Shown here piece by piece: positions 1 through 8,038 of a stretch of DNA of 64,000 bases. The translations under genes and the position numbers were made by a program. Origin of the DNA: CAWAHD01 sp963781785. Lineage in GTDB: Bacteria; Planctomycetota; Planctomycetia; Isosphaerales; Isosphaeraceae. Every line of letters starts with the position of its first letter. Within the stretch, counting starts at the first letter, position 1. The notes under the pieces are model-generated. The model searched no databases, had not been told where the DNA came from, and saw only the letters and a list, made by a program, of their open reading frames with translations. The stretch spans positions 496,001-560,000 of the forward strand of contig CAWAHD010000005.1 of assembly GCA_963781785.1 (NCBI GenBank), written 5' to 3'.

Positions 1-196
1 CAGCGATCAGATGAACGTGGTCCGGCATCAGGCAATATGCCCAGATCTCAACCTGATGCGCACGGCACGATTGCCCCATCAATTCCAGGTAGCACTGGTA
101 ATCCTCGTCGCCAAAGAATGCCGCCTGGCGACGGTTGCCCCGCTGGGTGATGTGGTGAGGCAATCCGGGTACAATAACTCGTGCCAACCGGGCCAT
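1..196 (-). CDS. REP-associated tyrosine transposase (Y1/HUH), N-terminal part, runs off window
   Basis: Reading the minus strand from the ATG at 194-196 gives an uninterrupted frame to the window edge that starts MARLARVIVPGLPHHITQRG. That opening is typical of RAYT/TnpA_REP transposases of the IS200/Y1 superfamily. The HUH metal-binding motif is visible as HVH in the stretch CLMPDHVHLIA. These enzymes are single-strand endonucleases thought to mobilise REP palindromes. The catalytic tyrosine and C-terminal half lie outside the window. This copy lacks the first frameshift of the second copy at 902-1607, so it may be the functional one. Confidence 0.85.
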   Translation of the reverse strand, partial: MARLARVIVPGLPHHITQRGNRRQAAFFGDEDYQCYLELMGQSCRAHQVEIWAYCLMPDHVHLIA

Positions 197-257
197 GAAA
201 CGAGCTTATCCAACTCGCAAGCCTCGGTCAATAATTGAGTATCGTGTCCCCCGAACG
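3..257. repeat. Direct repeat copy A (transposase 5' part plus upstream DNA)
   Basis: This stretch is nearly identical to 1415-1668, in the same orientation. The match covers the first 65 codons of a REP-associated transposase on the minus strand and about 60 bp of its upstream DNA, and it fades near 258. Copy A has one extra T in the GGGTACAAT context (about 171) compared with copy B. Copy A runs off the left window edge, so the full size of the duplication is unknown. Confidence 0.9.
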
Positions 258-288
258 ATGGTGTCCGCCGAACGAAAGGAGAAGGAAA

Positions 289-792
289 ATGGCGATTCCA
301 CCGGTGCTGAATCAACCTGCTTACGCTCATGTCTGGACGGGCAACCTCCAGGTGCAAGGGAAGCGCACGATCGCAATCGGAGCGCCGCCGATAGCCGGCA
401 GGATGAAACAGAAGCGCTTCATCACCTACATAGAAGTCCTGGAACAAGGGGCACACGACCCCGCGATACGATCTTTGGTGCATCCGAGGGGACTGGGGAA
501 TCCGCGCCCGATGCACGAGGGGCGCGTCAATCCCAGAAACAACAACGCCGATCCCCTCACCTACTACGCCGTGCACGGACCGCAAGCCGCGCGGCTCGCA
601 TCGGAGGAGATGACGCGCAAGTGGACGGCAAACGTCGGCAACAACACGGTCTTCGTCCGTGGGGCCGCGCACGTGCTGGCTCAGCAAGGGGTGAGACAGC
701 CGAATGGGTTCTGTTACGAAACCACGATGTGGTACGACGTCGGCGATATCTACGTGGCGTTTCATTGCTATGACCCCAATTTTCGTGGTTGA
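289..792 (+). CDS. Hypothetical protein, 167 aa
   Basis: I chose the ATG at 289 because an AAAGGAGAAGG ribosome-binding site ends 3-5 bases upstream; the frame is open from 235 but the upstream ATG has no such site. The protein starts MAIPPVLNQPAYAH and ends YDPNFRG. There is no signal peptide or membrane segment, and I recognise no domain. The C-terminal third has a WYDVGDIYVAFHCYD stretch that suggests a beta-rich fold. It lies between the two transposase copies and could be cargo or a bystander. Function unknown. Confidence 0.55.
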   Translation: MAIPPVLNQPAYAHVWTGNLQVQGKRTIAIGAPPIAGRMKQKRFITYIEVLEQGAHDPAIRSLVHPRGLGNPRPMHEGRVNPRNNNADPLTYYAVHGPQAARLASEEMTRKWTANVGNNTVFVRGAAHVLAQQGVRQPNGFCYETTMWYDVGDIYVAFHCYDPNFRG

Positions 793-840
793 CCATGAAT
801 CGATTTGATTCAGCCACGACCGCCGTCCAACAAGGCGGTG

Positions 841-864
841 CACCGGATGCCTTCGGCACCGGTG
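841..864. terminator. Hairpin between convergent genes
   Basis: CACCGG-A-TGCC, loop TTC, then GGCA-CCGGTG forms a ten-pair stem with one bulged A. It lies between the plus-strand gene ending at 792 and the minus-strand transposase ending at 902, which suits a shared terminator. No U-run follows, so an intrinsic terminator is only a guess. Confidence 0.35.
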
Positions 865-901
865 ACCGTTGACGTTAGACGGAGTTCCGGGGACGCCATA
901 G

Positions 902-1607
902 TTAATTCTTGGGCTGTGGGTTAGGTGGCTTCTGCCGTTTTCGAATGCGCCGCGGCCGTGGCTTCGGTCGGGGCTTCTGACGTCTGAGGATTCTGCCGAG
1001 GTTTTGTTCGAGCGTTGCCAAAAACTCCTCGTCGCCCAGAGGCCGGCCAGTATGCTCGTGGGCACGCAGGAGTTTGATGTCCTCTTCGCAAATCACCCTG
1101 GCGAGGAAGCCGCGCCACGGAGGCGCCAACTTCAGCAGAGGAGCGACATGTACGAGCGCGTCGTCCTGACCGCGCACGTGGGCAGCGGCGCTGCTCCACC
1201 GATAGCGGCTCGGCGCGTTCACAAGCCCGGCGCGCACGGGGTTGAGCTCCACGTACCGCACGCCGGTCAGCAGGTGGGGCTCATCGAGCACGAACGAAAC
1301 GAACCGCCCTTGCCACAAATGGCCGCTCCACCCCTCGCGGAAGTTGACCATGCGGGCGTAACGCCGATGGGCCTTGCAGTCGCCCGGCGCAGCCCGTCGG
1401 CTGATTGTGGAACTGCGATCAGATGAACGTGGTTGGGCATCAGGCAATACGCCCAGATCTCAACCCGATGGGCGCGGCACGATTGCCCCATCAATTCCAG
1501 GTAGCACTGGTAATCCTCGTCGCCAAAGAATGCCGTCTGGCGACGGTTGCCCCGCTGGGTGATGTGGTGAGGCAATCCGGGACAATAACTCGTGCCAATC
1601 GGGCCAT
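902..1607 (-). pseudogene. REP-associated tyrosine transposase, broken by two frameshifts
   Basis: The start ATG is at 1605-1607. Comparison with the intact copy at 1-196 shows that one T is missing at about 1581, which throws the frame off after the tenth codon. The body continues in a second frame (PHHITQRGNRR, then CLMPNHVHLIAVPQ with the HUH motif). A second shift near 1380 moves the C-terminal half into a third frame (AHRRYARMVNFREGW, GVRYVELNPVRAGLV), which ends at the TAA at 902-904. The Arg/Lys/Pro-rich tail is usual for the family. It is likely inactive unless the indels are sequencing errors. Confidence 0.85.
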
Positions 1608-1668
1608 GATGCGAACGTATCCAACTCGCAAGCCTCGGTCAATAATTGAGTATGGTGTGCCGCGAACC
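1415..1668. repeat. Direct repeat copy B
   Basis: Second copy of the 3-257 repeat, same orientation, with about a dozen substitutions and one 1-bp deletion. It includes DNA upstream of the transposase start. Its far end lies a few bases before the ArsR promoter, so the duplication boundary abuts that regulatory region. Confidence 0.9.
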
Positions 1669-1672
1669 GGCC

Positions 1673-1706
1673 TTGACACACCCAGTATATGCACCGTAGT
1701 GTATAT
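1673..1706 (+). promoter_or_regulatory. Promoter and palindromic operator of the ArsR operon
   Basis: A consensus -35 box TTGACA lies at 1673-1678. The -10 region (near 1697-1702, TAGTGT) falls inside an imperfect palindrome ATATGCAC-CGTA-GTGTATAT (1687-1706), eight-base arms with one mismatch. A repressor bound here would block polymerase, as expected for an autoregulated ArsR gene. The palindrome ends two bases before the ATG at 1709 and there is no Shine-Dalgarno sequence, so the transcript is probably leaderless. The -10 assignment is uncertain. Confidence 0.6.
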
Positions 1707-1708
1707 GC

Positions 1709-2059
1709 ATGGCAACGCACTTAGATGCCTTCCAGACCCTGGCCAACCCGACACGCCGCCGGATCGTGGAAGCCCTGCGGCATGGCGAGCAGCAGGTCAA
1801 TGACCTCGTTGCCAGGGCGGGAATTCACCAGTCAGGTGTGTCCCGCCACCTGCACATCCTCCACACCGCTGGCTTCGTCAAAGTGCGGCCGGAGGGACAA
1901 CGGCGGCTCTACTCCCTCAAACCCGAGCCTTTCCGCGAGCTCGACAAGTGGCTGGAACAGTACCGCGAGCTCTGGGAGGCACGCCTCGACCGCCTGGAGG
2001 CTGCACTCGAAAAGAAACGCAAGAAACCGAAAACCCCTCACCAGGAGCAAGGCCCATGA
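1709..2059 (+). CDS. ArsR-family winged-helix transcriptional repressor
   Basis: A 116-aa protein with the ArsR-type winged helix from about residues 5-85: FQTLANPTRRRIVEAL for the first helices, then VARAGIHQSGVSRHLHIL as the helix-turn-helix recognition region and VRPEGQRRLYSL as the wing. No metal-binding Cys motif is visible, so it is probably one of the non-metal sensors paired with SRPBCC proteins. The basic tail (KKRKKPKTP) is ordinary. The stop overlaps the next start (ATGA), so the two genes are translationally coupled. A palindrome next to the start suggests autoregulation. Confidence 0.92.
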   Translation: MATHLDAFQTLANPTRRRIVEALRHGEQQVNDLVARAGIHQSGVSRHLHILHTAGFVKVRPEGQRRLYSLKPEPFRELDKWLEQYRELWEARLDRLEAALEKKRKKPKTPHQEQGP

Positions 2060-2568
2060 GCGACACGATCAAGAGTGCGACAGCTACACCCATCTCGAAA
2101 ATCGTCATCGAACGGACGTACCAAGCGTCGGTGGAGGAACTCTGGGAGCTGTGGACGACCAAGGAAGGTTTCGAGTCCTGGTGGGGACCGGAGGGCTTCC
2201 GTGCGGAGGTTCACAGAATCGAAGCGTGCAAAGACGGCAAGCTGCACTATGACATGATCGCCGATAGCCCGGAGATGATCGAGGTGATGAAGCAGATGGG
2301 CCAACCCCACTCGCATGAAACGCAGGCCAGGTACTCCGAATTCAAACCGTACGAGCAGCTCATTCTCAACCACGTGATGGACTTCTTACCCGGAGTGAAG
2401 CCCTACGAGAGCACAATCGTCGTGCAATTCTTCCCGAAGGGCGACGCGGTGCGAATGGTCATCACGCTTCACCCGATGCACAACGATGAGTTCACGAGAA
2501 TGACAGTCGAGGGTTTCACGAGCCAGCTCACCAAGCTCGACAGGCGATTCCCAATCCAGCAACAGTAG
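2056..2568 (+). CDS. SRPBCC (AHSA1/START-like) family protein
   Basis: I chose the ATG at 2056 because it overlaps the ArsR stop; the frame is open further upstream inside arsR. The 170-aa product has the AHSA1 pattern: IVIERTYQASVEELWELWT at the N-terminus, then FESWWGPEGF, a central beta stretch and a C-terminal helix ending near LTKLDRR. Family members bind hydrophobic ligands; the ligand here is unknown. ArsR-SRPBCC pairs are common small regulatory operons, often next to DHFR-like or DoxX genes, which fits the decayed DHFR-like gene downstream. Confidence 0.9.
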   Translation: MSDTIKSATATPISKIVIERTYQASVEELWELWTTKEGFESWWGPEGFRAEVHRIEACKDGKLHYDMIADSPEMIEVMKQMGQPHSHETQARYSEFKPYEQLILNHVMDFLPGVKPYESTIVVQFFPKGDAVRMVITLHPMHNDEFTRMTVEGFTSQLTKLDRRFPIQQQ

Positions 2569-2587
2569 CCAGGCAAGCCACTGGTAG

Positions 2588-2938
2588 TACGAGACAATGG
2601 TCTACTGGGAAACCGCGCACACGCGTCCCGACCAGCCGCCGTTTCTGCTCGACCTCGCGCGACAATCGCATGCAGCGGAAAAGATGGTTTTCTCCAGGAC
2701 CCTCGCCGAGCCGTAGAGCGCGCGGACCCGGATTGCACGTAGCTTCGATTCCGACGCGGTCCCGCGGCTCAAGGCCGACGCCGAGCGCGACCTCACGATT
2801 GACGGTCCTGGACTCGCCGCGCATGCCCTCAGGACCGGTCTCGTCGATGAACTTCAAATGATCGTCTGCCCCGTGGTCGTCGGCGCCACGCTTTCGCTTC
2901 GGCTCTTCGCCATTGTGCCCGCCATTGGACACGCATGA
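2588..2938 (+). pseudogene. Dihydrofolate reductase-like (RibD C-terminal family) remnant
   Basis: One frame from the TAC at 2588 to the TGA at 2936-2938 reads as the C-terminal two thirds of a RibD_C/YyaP-type reductase: YETMVYWETAHTRPDQPP, then AAEKMVFSRTLAEP, then an in-frame TAG at 2714-2716, then LKADAERDLTIDGPGLAAHA and LVDELQMIVCPVVVG. The N-terminal NADPH-binding part and a start codon are absent. It sits just after the ArsR-SRPBCC pair, where such genes often occur, so it is best read as the dead third member of that cluster. Confidence 0.75.
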
Positions 2939-3030
2939 CGTACCGGCTGAGCCCGCGCCGCGCCCGCCTGTGCCTGGCATGGATCGCGCGCCGGACCTGC
3001 CCCGCCCAGCATGCGGCGTGTGCTTTCGGT

Positions 3031-3447
3031 TTATTGGGCGGGCTGCTCGGGCGGGAAATTTCCTTCGGCAATCAACTGCGCTCGATGCCGAGCGCGATGG
3101 GGTAAGTTGATGCGGAGCACGGCGATTGTCGCGCGGCCGACGGCGGTGCGGCCGACCAGGATCGGCCCGTCCCAGCGGAAGTGGCGGGCCCATTTGTGGC
3201 GGCGCGGATGGAACAGCCAGGTGCGCCTGCGAGTCCTGGCATCGATGCCTGCGAGGTTCGGGCCCTCATGGTGGTTGTCAGCGAAGCAGGCAAGCGCCAG
3301 GTCGCTGGCGACCGTTTTGCCCCCGTGCTGTTCGGCGATTACGTGATCGATCTCAAACGGGAGCTCGTCGTAGATCTGCGGCATCCGGCAGTACTCAAAA
3401 CACCGGCAAGCGCGCTGCCAGACCAGCTCGGCGAGAGCTACGTCCAT
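3031..3447 (-). CDS. HNH endonuclease
   Basis: A 138-aa protein with a compact HNH motif: FEIDHVIAEQHGG (DH at residues 34-35, second His at 41) followed by LALACFADNHHEGPN with the Asn/His end of the beta-beta-alpha-metal fold. The Cys cluster near residues 14-20 (CRCFEYC) resembles the zinc-binding half of this subfamily. The C-terminal stretch TWLFHPRRHKWARHF is typical of HNH proteins common in planctomycetes and cyanobacteria. It starts 6 bases after the stop of the gene at 3454-3738, so the two are probably one transcript. Biological role unknown. Confidence 0.85.
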   Translation of the reverse strand: MDVALAELVWQRACRCFEYCRMPQIYDELPFEIDHVIAEQHGGKTVASDLALACFADNHHEGPNLAGIDARTRRRTWLFHPRRHKWARHFRWDGPILVGRTAVGRATIAVLRINLPHRARHRAQLIAEGNFPPEQPAQ

Positions 3448-3453
3448 GGCAGG

Positions 3454-3738
3454 TCAAGTGCCCCGGCTGGAGCGCTTGAGCACCTGCCGAGCTTTGGATT
3501 TGAGTGTGGAGAGAATCGAGCCGACGCGCTCGAAGTCGTTCATCTCCGCGTCCTCGTCTGGCGTGAGCGTCCCGGCCCGAGCCTTGGCCGACAGTTCGCG
3601 CATCCGGGCCACGTCGTTCTTGGCGAAGGAAAGCCCGAGGATCACACGGGCCACGCGCGGCGAGAACGCCTGATCCGGATGAAGGATGCGCAACCAGACT
3701 TCCGCTTCAGTGTTCGGTGCGAGCTGTCGAGTCTTCAT
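3454..3738 (-). CDS. Small hypothetical protein upstream of HNH nuclease
   Basis: A 94-aa soluble protein (MKTRQLAPNTEAEVWLRILH start). It is mostly helical and charged, with a LTPDEDAEMNDFERVGSILSTLKSKARQVLK segment split over two predicted helices. I do not recognise a named family. The tight spacing with the HNH gene suggests co-expression and perhaps a partner or regulatory role. Confidence 0.65.
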   Translation of the reverse strand: MKTRQLAPNTEAEVWLRILHPDQAFSPRVARVILGLSFAKNDVARMRELSAKARAGTLTPDEDAEMNDFERVGSILSTLKSKARQVLKRSSRGT

Positions 3739-4552
3739 GTGGAGTATGGTACCGGAGAATGAGGCTCCTCTTCAACCGGGACAAGCGGCCGCCACTGTGC
3801 TGTCGGGGATCAGGCTTCGCCACACTGGTTGATCAGGGGAGCGACTCCACACCTCCCTGTCTGACGTTGGTGATCCGACAGGCGCGAGGTGGACCGCTGA
3901 CGACTGTCGAGCAGACCCATTGGTCGATGTCCGCGTCGTGTGGTGGTATTCCCCGCGTTCACACACCGGGCTATACGTTGCCGCCGCGCACGGGGGCTCG
4001 ACCAATGCCCGGACACGGATGTTCCGCGCGGGCAGGAACGCGATTTCGGCCGAGATAGCAGGGACCCCCGCTCGGCTGGGCACCAGCGTGGAGAGCCGGC
4101 AGGCTCGGCTGGAGAAACTCGGGGGCGGCCGGCTGCTTGGCCGGTTCTTCGCAGCCAGCGGCGAGCGGCTGGGCGAGGTCGCCGCACGATTGGGCGTGCG
4201 CCTTCTAGCGAACCTCGGCGGATGCCCCGCGCGGTAGCTCCGACGAATTGATATCGCATCAGTGCCCTTGCCCTGGAGAACTCGACGCCGCGACGCGTCA
4301 CAGTCGGTGATCGACGGCCGACGTGGCGCGCGTAACTGGCTGGTCGGGAGCGCCCGTCACGAATTGACGGCGTCTGCCCCAGGGGGTGGCCCACCCTTGC
4401 CCGTACCGGCACGATGCGCTCGCCGTCGCCCGGGCTCGCTCACTCACGCGGCGTCTCCCGCCTGGCGCATTGCGTATCCTAGCCTATCGCGCTTGCCTTT
4501 CGTGTCCTTGCCTTCTATTATTGCCTTTTATTACTATTGACTTTTATAACTC
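3739..4552. other. Gene-poor region, no supported gene
   Basis: About 0.8 kb without a convincing gene. The only protein-like stretch is a plus-strand frame at about 4020-4237 (AISAEIAGTPARLGTSVES, then LGRFFAASGERLGEVAARLG) with no start signal; it could be a remnant. The last 60 bases (about 4490-4552) are strikingly AT-rich compared with the rest of the window and lead into the promoter at 4553. Confidence 0.5.
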
Positions 4553-4582
4553 TTGACAACACCCCCCCCCCAGAATTATAAT
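4553..4582 (+). promoter_or_regulatory. Perfect sigma-70-type promoter with a C10 tract in the spacer
   Basis: TTGACA (4553-4558) and TATAAT (4577-4582) both match the housekeeping consensus exactly, 18 bases apart. Ten consecutive C residues (4562-4571) fill the spacer. A one-base slip would give 17 or 19 bases, the kind of change that switches expression in phase-variable promoters. The next gene downstream starts at 4769, leaving a leader of about 180 nt. A second, weaker TTGACT-like box lies just upstream. The boxes are directly visible; the switching idea is inference. Confidence 0.75.
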
Positions 4583-4768
4583 CCGCGTCCACTCGGTCGG
4601 GTTCGATGCCGGGTAACAGCGCACGAAGGATGGGGGGACGCGATTCGGATGAACGGCAGCTATGCCCGGCAAGGAACTCAGACCGATACCACACATCAAG
4701 GGATTACTTTGGCCGTGCCCGCACCTGTTTCGAGATAGTTCGCTACACCGCAGAAATAGGAGGTCACC

Positions 4769-5230
4769 ATGCTCGACCGATCGACGTCTTTTTCGGTGGC
4801 ATCGTTGCTCTTCTGCTTGGGTGCGCTTGCCACGGGTGGAATTCTCCTGTGCCAACCCGTGCCCCGAGAGTTGAGTGTCCAGGAGAAGCACGCGCTGCGC
4901 GGCGGCGATAACGGTCCCTACGTGAATAAATGCTGCGAGCCGATCGCCGCATGTCAGACGCTGCCGAGCAACAATGACTGTGGTTGGTATACCGTCCACG
5001 GCGAGTATACGTGTAAGAGAAACATGGCGTCCCAATACCAACTCAACGGCAACGACATGTCCTGCACGGGCATGGAGCAAGGGGAAACATGTACGCTGGG
5101 CGCCGCGGCTGCTTGTATTCAATCTCAAAAATGCACTTGGAATATTCAAACCATGGAGTGCGAACCCACGGGCAATTGGAACGATTACGAACCGGGATAC
5201 TCAAGCTGCACTCCGAACTGCCCCTCCTGA
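4769..5230 (+). CDS. Cys-rich exported protein with double-glycine leader motif
   Basis: A 153-aa protein whose start is fixed by AGGAGGT at 4758-4764, five bases before the ATG. Residues 8-29 form a hydrophobic export/anchor segment. Residues 35-46 read LSVQEKHALRGG, matching the LSxxE...(I/L)xGG spacing of double-glycine leaders cut by C39 peptidases. The part after GG (about 107 aa) has 12 cysteines, which could form six disulfides. An N-terminal membrane segment before a GG leader is unusual; Bacteroidetes NVEALA-type peptides have a similar layout. A C39-like peptidase is encoded two genes downstream. No family recognised; function unknown. Confidence 0.8.
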   Translation: MLDRSTSFSVASLLFCLGALATGGILLCQPVPRELSVQEKHALRGGDNGPYVNKCCEPIAACQTLPSNNDCGWYTVHGEYTCKRNMASQYQLNGNDMSCTGMEQGETCTLGAAAACIQSQKCTWNIQTMECEPTGNWNDYEPGYSSCTPNCPS

Positions 5231-5287
5231 CCGTCGGCGGGCCGTTGAGCTGGTATCGATCGGCTGCTCGATTCGGGGGTCTACGCC

Positions 5288-6238
5288 ATGTTCAGTGCGA
5301 TCCTCTTCGCGGTGCTACTGTGCGTGTGCGCGGACGGTGAGGACGAGAACCTTGTCGAAGCCCTGAGAGACGCCCAGACGACCCACCGCGAAGCCTGGGC
5401 GCGGGGCCGCGCTCGCGTGAGAGTAACCGTGACCAAGCCGGGGGTCGTCGGTCGCTGCGTGATCCAGGGTGAGATTCTCTGGCACGACGATTCCTTCATA
5501 CTGAAACCCCAGGTCGCGGATCCCAACGACGTTTACTTCTTGGAGTCGAGGCGGTTCGAGCAAGAGGGCAACTTGATCGCCAGGGGCGAGGGCTTCGTAA
5601 TCACCTATAGCGCCGGGCAGAACGCCCTACGGGATCGGGAGTGGGGACCGCACAAGGTATCGGTACCGGTGATCTTCGTGCTCTCGCCGCGGGCTCGGTT
5701 CGCATACTGCTGCCCGCCGCACTCTGATCCGGGCCGTCCCTGGAACGATCTCATCGGCCCGGCTCCCAATCTTCCCGATGTCTTCAAGACATCGAAATTC
5801 ACTCATCGAAGGTTCCCGAGCGGCGATATCGAGCAGACGAGGCAGGACGAGGACGGAAGCAAAATCGTCACCATGTTCTCGGCCAGGTACGACATGGCCG
5901 TCGCGTCCACGAACTGCTATGATCCCCAAGCCACCCTCATGCAGCGAGTCGAGTACACCTACACCAGGCAACACGATGTGTTACCGGCGGGATGTGTCGC
6001 CGAATTGCTGAACCCCAAGACCAAGAAGGTTGATCGCTTTGAGTATGAATACTGGGACATCGTGATACCCGATGCGACTCCGGCCTCCGCGTTCACACGC
6101 GCGTCCGTGCTGGCTCGCGTCAAGAGCGAAACAGCTCACGGCAAGCGTCGATCCCGCCCTGCCGAACCCAAGGTGGACGACGCGACCCTCGAATCCTTGG
6201 CCCGCGACCTCAAGGAAAACGGGACGGCCGGACCGTAG
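5288..6238 (+). CDS. Exported protein of unknown function, 316 aa
   Basis: It starts with a short signal peptide (MFSAILFAVLLCVCADG). The rest is soluble with many predicted beta strands, for example GRCVIQGEILWHDDSFILK and RVEYTYTRQHD, giving a profile like planctomycete periplasmic LolA/LppX-fold proteins, but I cannot assign that family. Cysteines occur near residues 140-141 (YCCPPH) and later. It lies 57 bases after the Cys-rich gene and about 105 bases before the C39-like gene, all on one strand, so it is probably part of that locus. Confidence 0.65.
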   Translation: MFSAILFAVLLCVCADGEDENLVEALRDAQTTHREAWARGRARVRVTVTKPGVVGRCVIQGEILWHDDSFILKPQVADPNDVYFLESRRFEQEGNLIARGEGFVITYSAGQNALRDREWGPHKVSVPVIFVLSPRARFAYCCPPHSDPGRPWNDLIGPAPNLPDVFKTSKFTHRRFPSGDIEQTRQDEDGSKIVTMFSARYDMAVASTNCYDPQATLMQRVEYTYTRQHDVLPAGCVAELLNPKTKKVDRFEYEYWDIVIPDATPASAFTRASVLARVKSETAHGKRRSRPAEPKVDDATLESLARDLKENGTAGP

Positions 6239-6343
6239 CAACGCACCGATCGTCGACCGAAGAATCCCCACACCCGCCCCGCCGGGCATCTCCACTGGAC
6301 CGCAGGTACGAGATCATTCTCTGACCGTGATGGGGCTCGCGCG

Positions 6344-8038
6344 ATGTCCACTCTCGTCATCCTCGCCGCTTCAGCCGCCGTCAGCCAGGCCGGTCAATCG
6401 CAGCGCGCCGATGCCAAGTGCGGCGGCTATTGCCTCTATGTCGCGCTCCGCGCGCTCGATCTCGTAACAGAGCCGTACTCGAGCTTCGAGAAACGCCTGC
6501 CACCGCCCGCCGAGGGTGGTTATTCGTTTGACGACCTCGAGCGGATCGCACGCCAGTACCAGGCCCACACGCTCGCCCTCGAGGCCGACCTGGCAACACT
6601 GAGCCGGCTCGACGGGCGGCGGGCTTGCATCGCCTTGTTAAATCAGCATTTTGTGATTATCAAGAAGATTGATCAACATGGCGATGCCGTTTCCATAATT
6701 GATCCCCCCCGGCGCTACGATCAAGCGGTGCGGGAGTTTCGAAGGGCCTATTCCCGGCGGGCGCTTGTGATCGCGGTGGCGCCGATTACCGCTCCCTCGG
6801 GCGGCGCAGCCTGGAGAATCGCCTTGTGGCTCGTGTGCGGGATCGCCGCGACCGTTTGCATCGTGGTCATGGTCCGGCTGCTGGCACGGCGACGCGTGCT
6901 GGTGGGCTCGGCCGCCGTCCTCCTGGCAATGGCGATCGGAGGCTGCCAGCCGGCGGATGAGGGAATCCGCAAGGGCGCTCGCATTGCCGGTTCGGCGAAC
7001 CTGGAGAGGACGAGGACCAGTTCCGGGCCCGATTTGAGGATCGAGCCGCGGCACCACCACGCGGGGAAAGTCCTGGCGACGTCCGCGAACCACAAGCTTT
7101 CCATGAGGGCCGAGCTGATCAATGATTGCGATGAGCCGATACGCATTACGGAGCTGGAAAAGAGCTGCACGTGCACGTCGATCTCCCTGGAGAATGCCAC
7201 GATCGCCCCCCACGGGCGCACGACACTGAACGCGAGCTTCACCCTGGGGAATACGCCTGGCCCGAACGCCGTGGCGATTCGCGTTCGCACGTCACCCCCC
7301 GGGGCTGCGACGAACGTGATCACGTGCGACTGGGACCTGGTCACACCTCTCTACGTCGTTCCCGAAAATTGTCGCTTGGGCCGGCTGGATCTGGGCGTCG
7401 GTGCCTCCGCTCGATTGGAGCTCTGGAATCGTGGGATCGTGCTCTGCGGGAAATGCGCGGTTCAGGTTGAAGGAGATCCCGGCTTGATCGCGGCTCGATT
7501 CGAGGCCGGACCGCCGGCGGCCACGGTTCTCAAGCATGCCGACGAAACCGTTTCGTTACAGCAAGACCGACGATTAGGAACCGTTTTCCTCGAGGCCCAG
7601 CCGCAATCGGAGGCGGGCGACTTTTCGCGCCTCGTGGACGTTACCGTCCAATGTGGCGGAATCCCGCGGGGGAGGCTCTCCATACCCGTAGGGTTCTCCG
7701 TTCGCCCTCGCATCGAGGTCCGTCCGGCGCGGCTCTGGCTGGGACTGGTGCCCCCGGGCAAGCGTATGGAACGCCGTGTGTGGGTCCACTCGAATGACCT
7801 GAGCAGTTTCCGCGTCCTGTCCGTCGCCACGAAATCCGGCTCGATACGCGCCCACGGTTCATTCTCCGACCAGCGCGAGGTCAAGACGCATCTCGACCTC
7901 AGCCTCGTCGCGCCCGATCGGGATGGTGTCCATCGAGGCGAGCTGGAGATCGGTATCGAGGGGGAGACAACGTCTCATCTGACACTCCCCGTGTCGCTCA
8001 TGGTTCGGGCGGATGAGCTGGGAGGAGGTTCCCCATGA
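6344..8038 (+). CDS. C39-peptidase-like domain fused to DUF1573, membrane protein
   Basis: A 564-aa protein. A signal-peptide-like start precedes a C39-like papain-fold domain (about residues 20-145): KCGGYCLYVAL with the candidate nucleophile Cys26, GYSFDDLERIARQY, His102 in NQHFVIIKKID and Asp120 in IIDPP, the usual C...H...D order. Two hydrophobic segments follow (about 155-200), then a DUF1573 domain (about 238-330, with the ELEKSCTCTSISLENATIAP signature) and further beta-rich repeats. There is no ABC transporter part, so cleavage would occur outside the cytoplasm. It is a plausible processing enzyme for the GG-leader protein at 4769. Its stop overlaps the start at 8035 (ATGA). Confidence 0.8.
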   Translation: MSTLVILAASAAVSQAGQSQRADAKCGGYCLYVALRALDLVTEPYSSFEKRLPPPAEGGYSFDDLERIARQYQAHTLALEADLATLSRLDGRRACIALLNQHFVIIKKIDQHGDAVSIIDPPRRYDQAVREFRRAYSRRALVIAVAPITAPSGGAAWRIALWLVCGIAATVCIVVMVRLLARRRVLVGSAAVLLAMAIGGCQPADEGIRKGARIAGSANLERTRTSSGPDLRIEPRHHHAGKVLATSANHKLSMRAELINDCDEPIRITELEKSCTCTSISLENATIAPHGRTTLNASFTLGNTPGPNAVAIRVRTSPPGAATNVITCDWDLVTPLYVVPENCRLGRLDLGVGASARLELWNRGIVLCGKCAVQVEGDPGLIAARFEAGPPAATVLKHADETVSLQQDRRLGTVFLEAQPQSEAGDFSRLVDVTVQCGGIPRGRLSIPVGFSVRPRIEVRPARLWLGLVPPGKRMERRVWVHSNDLSSFRVLSVATKSGSIRAHGSFSDQREVKTHLDLSLVAPDRDGVHRGELEIGIEGETTSHLTLPVSLMVRADELGGGSP

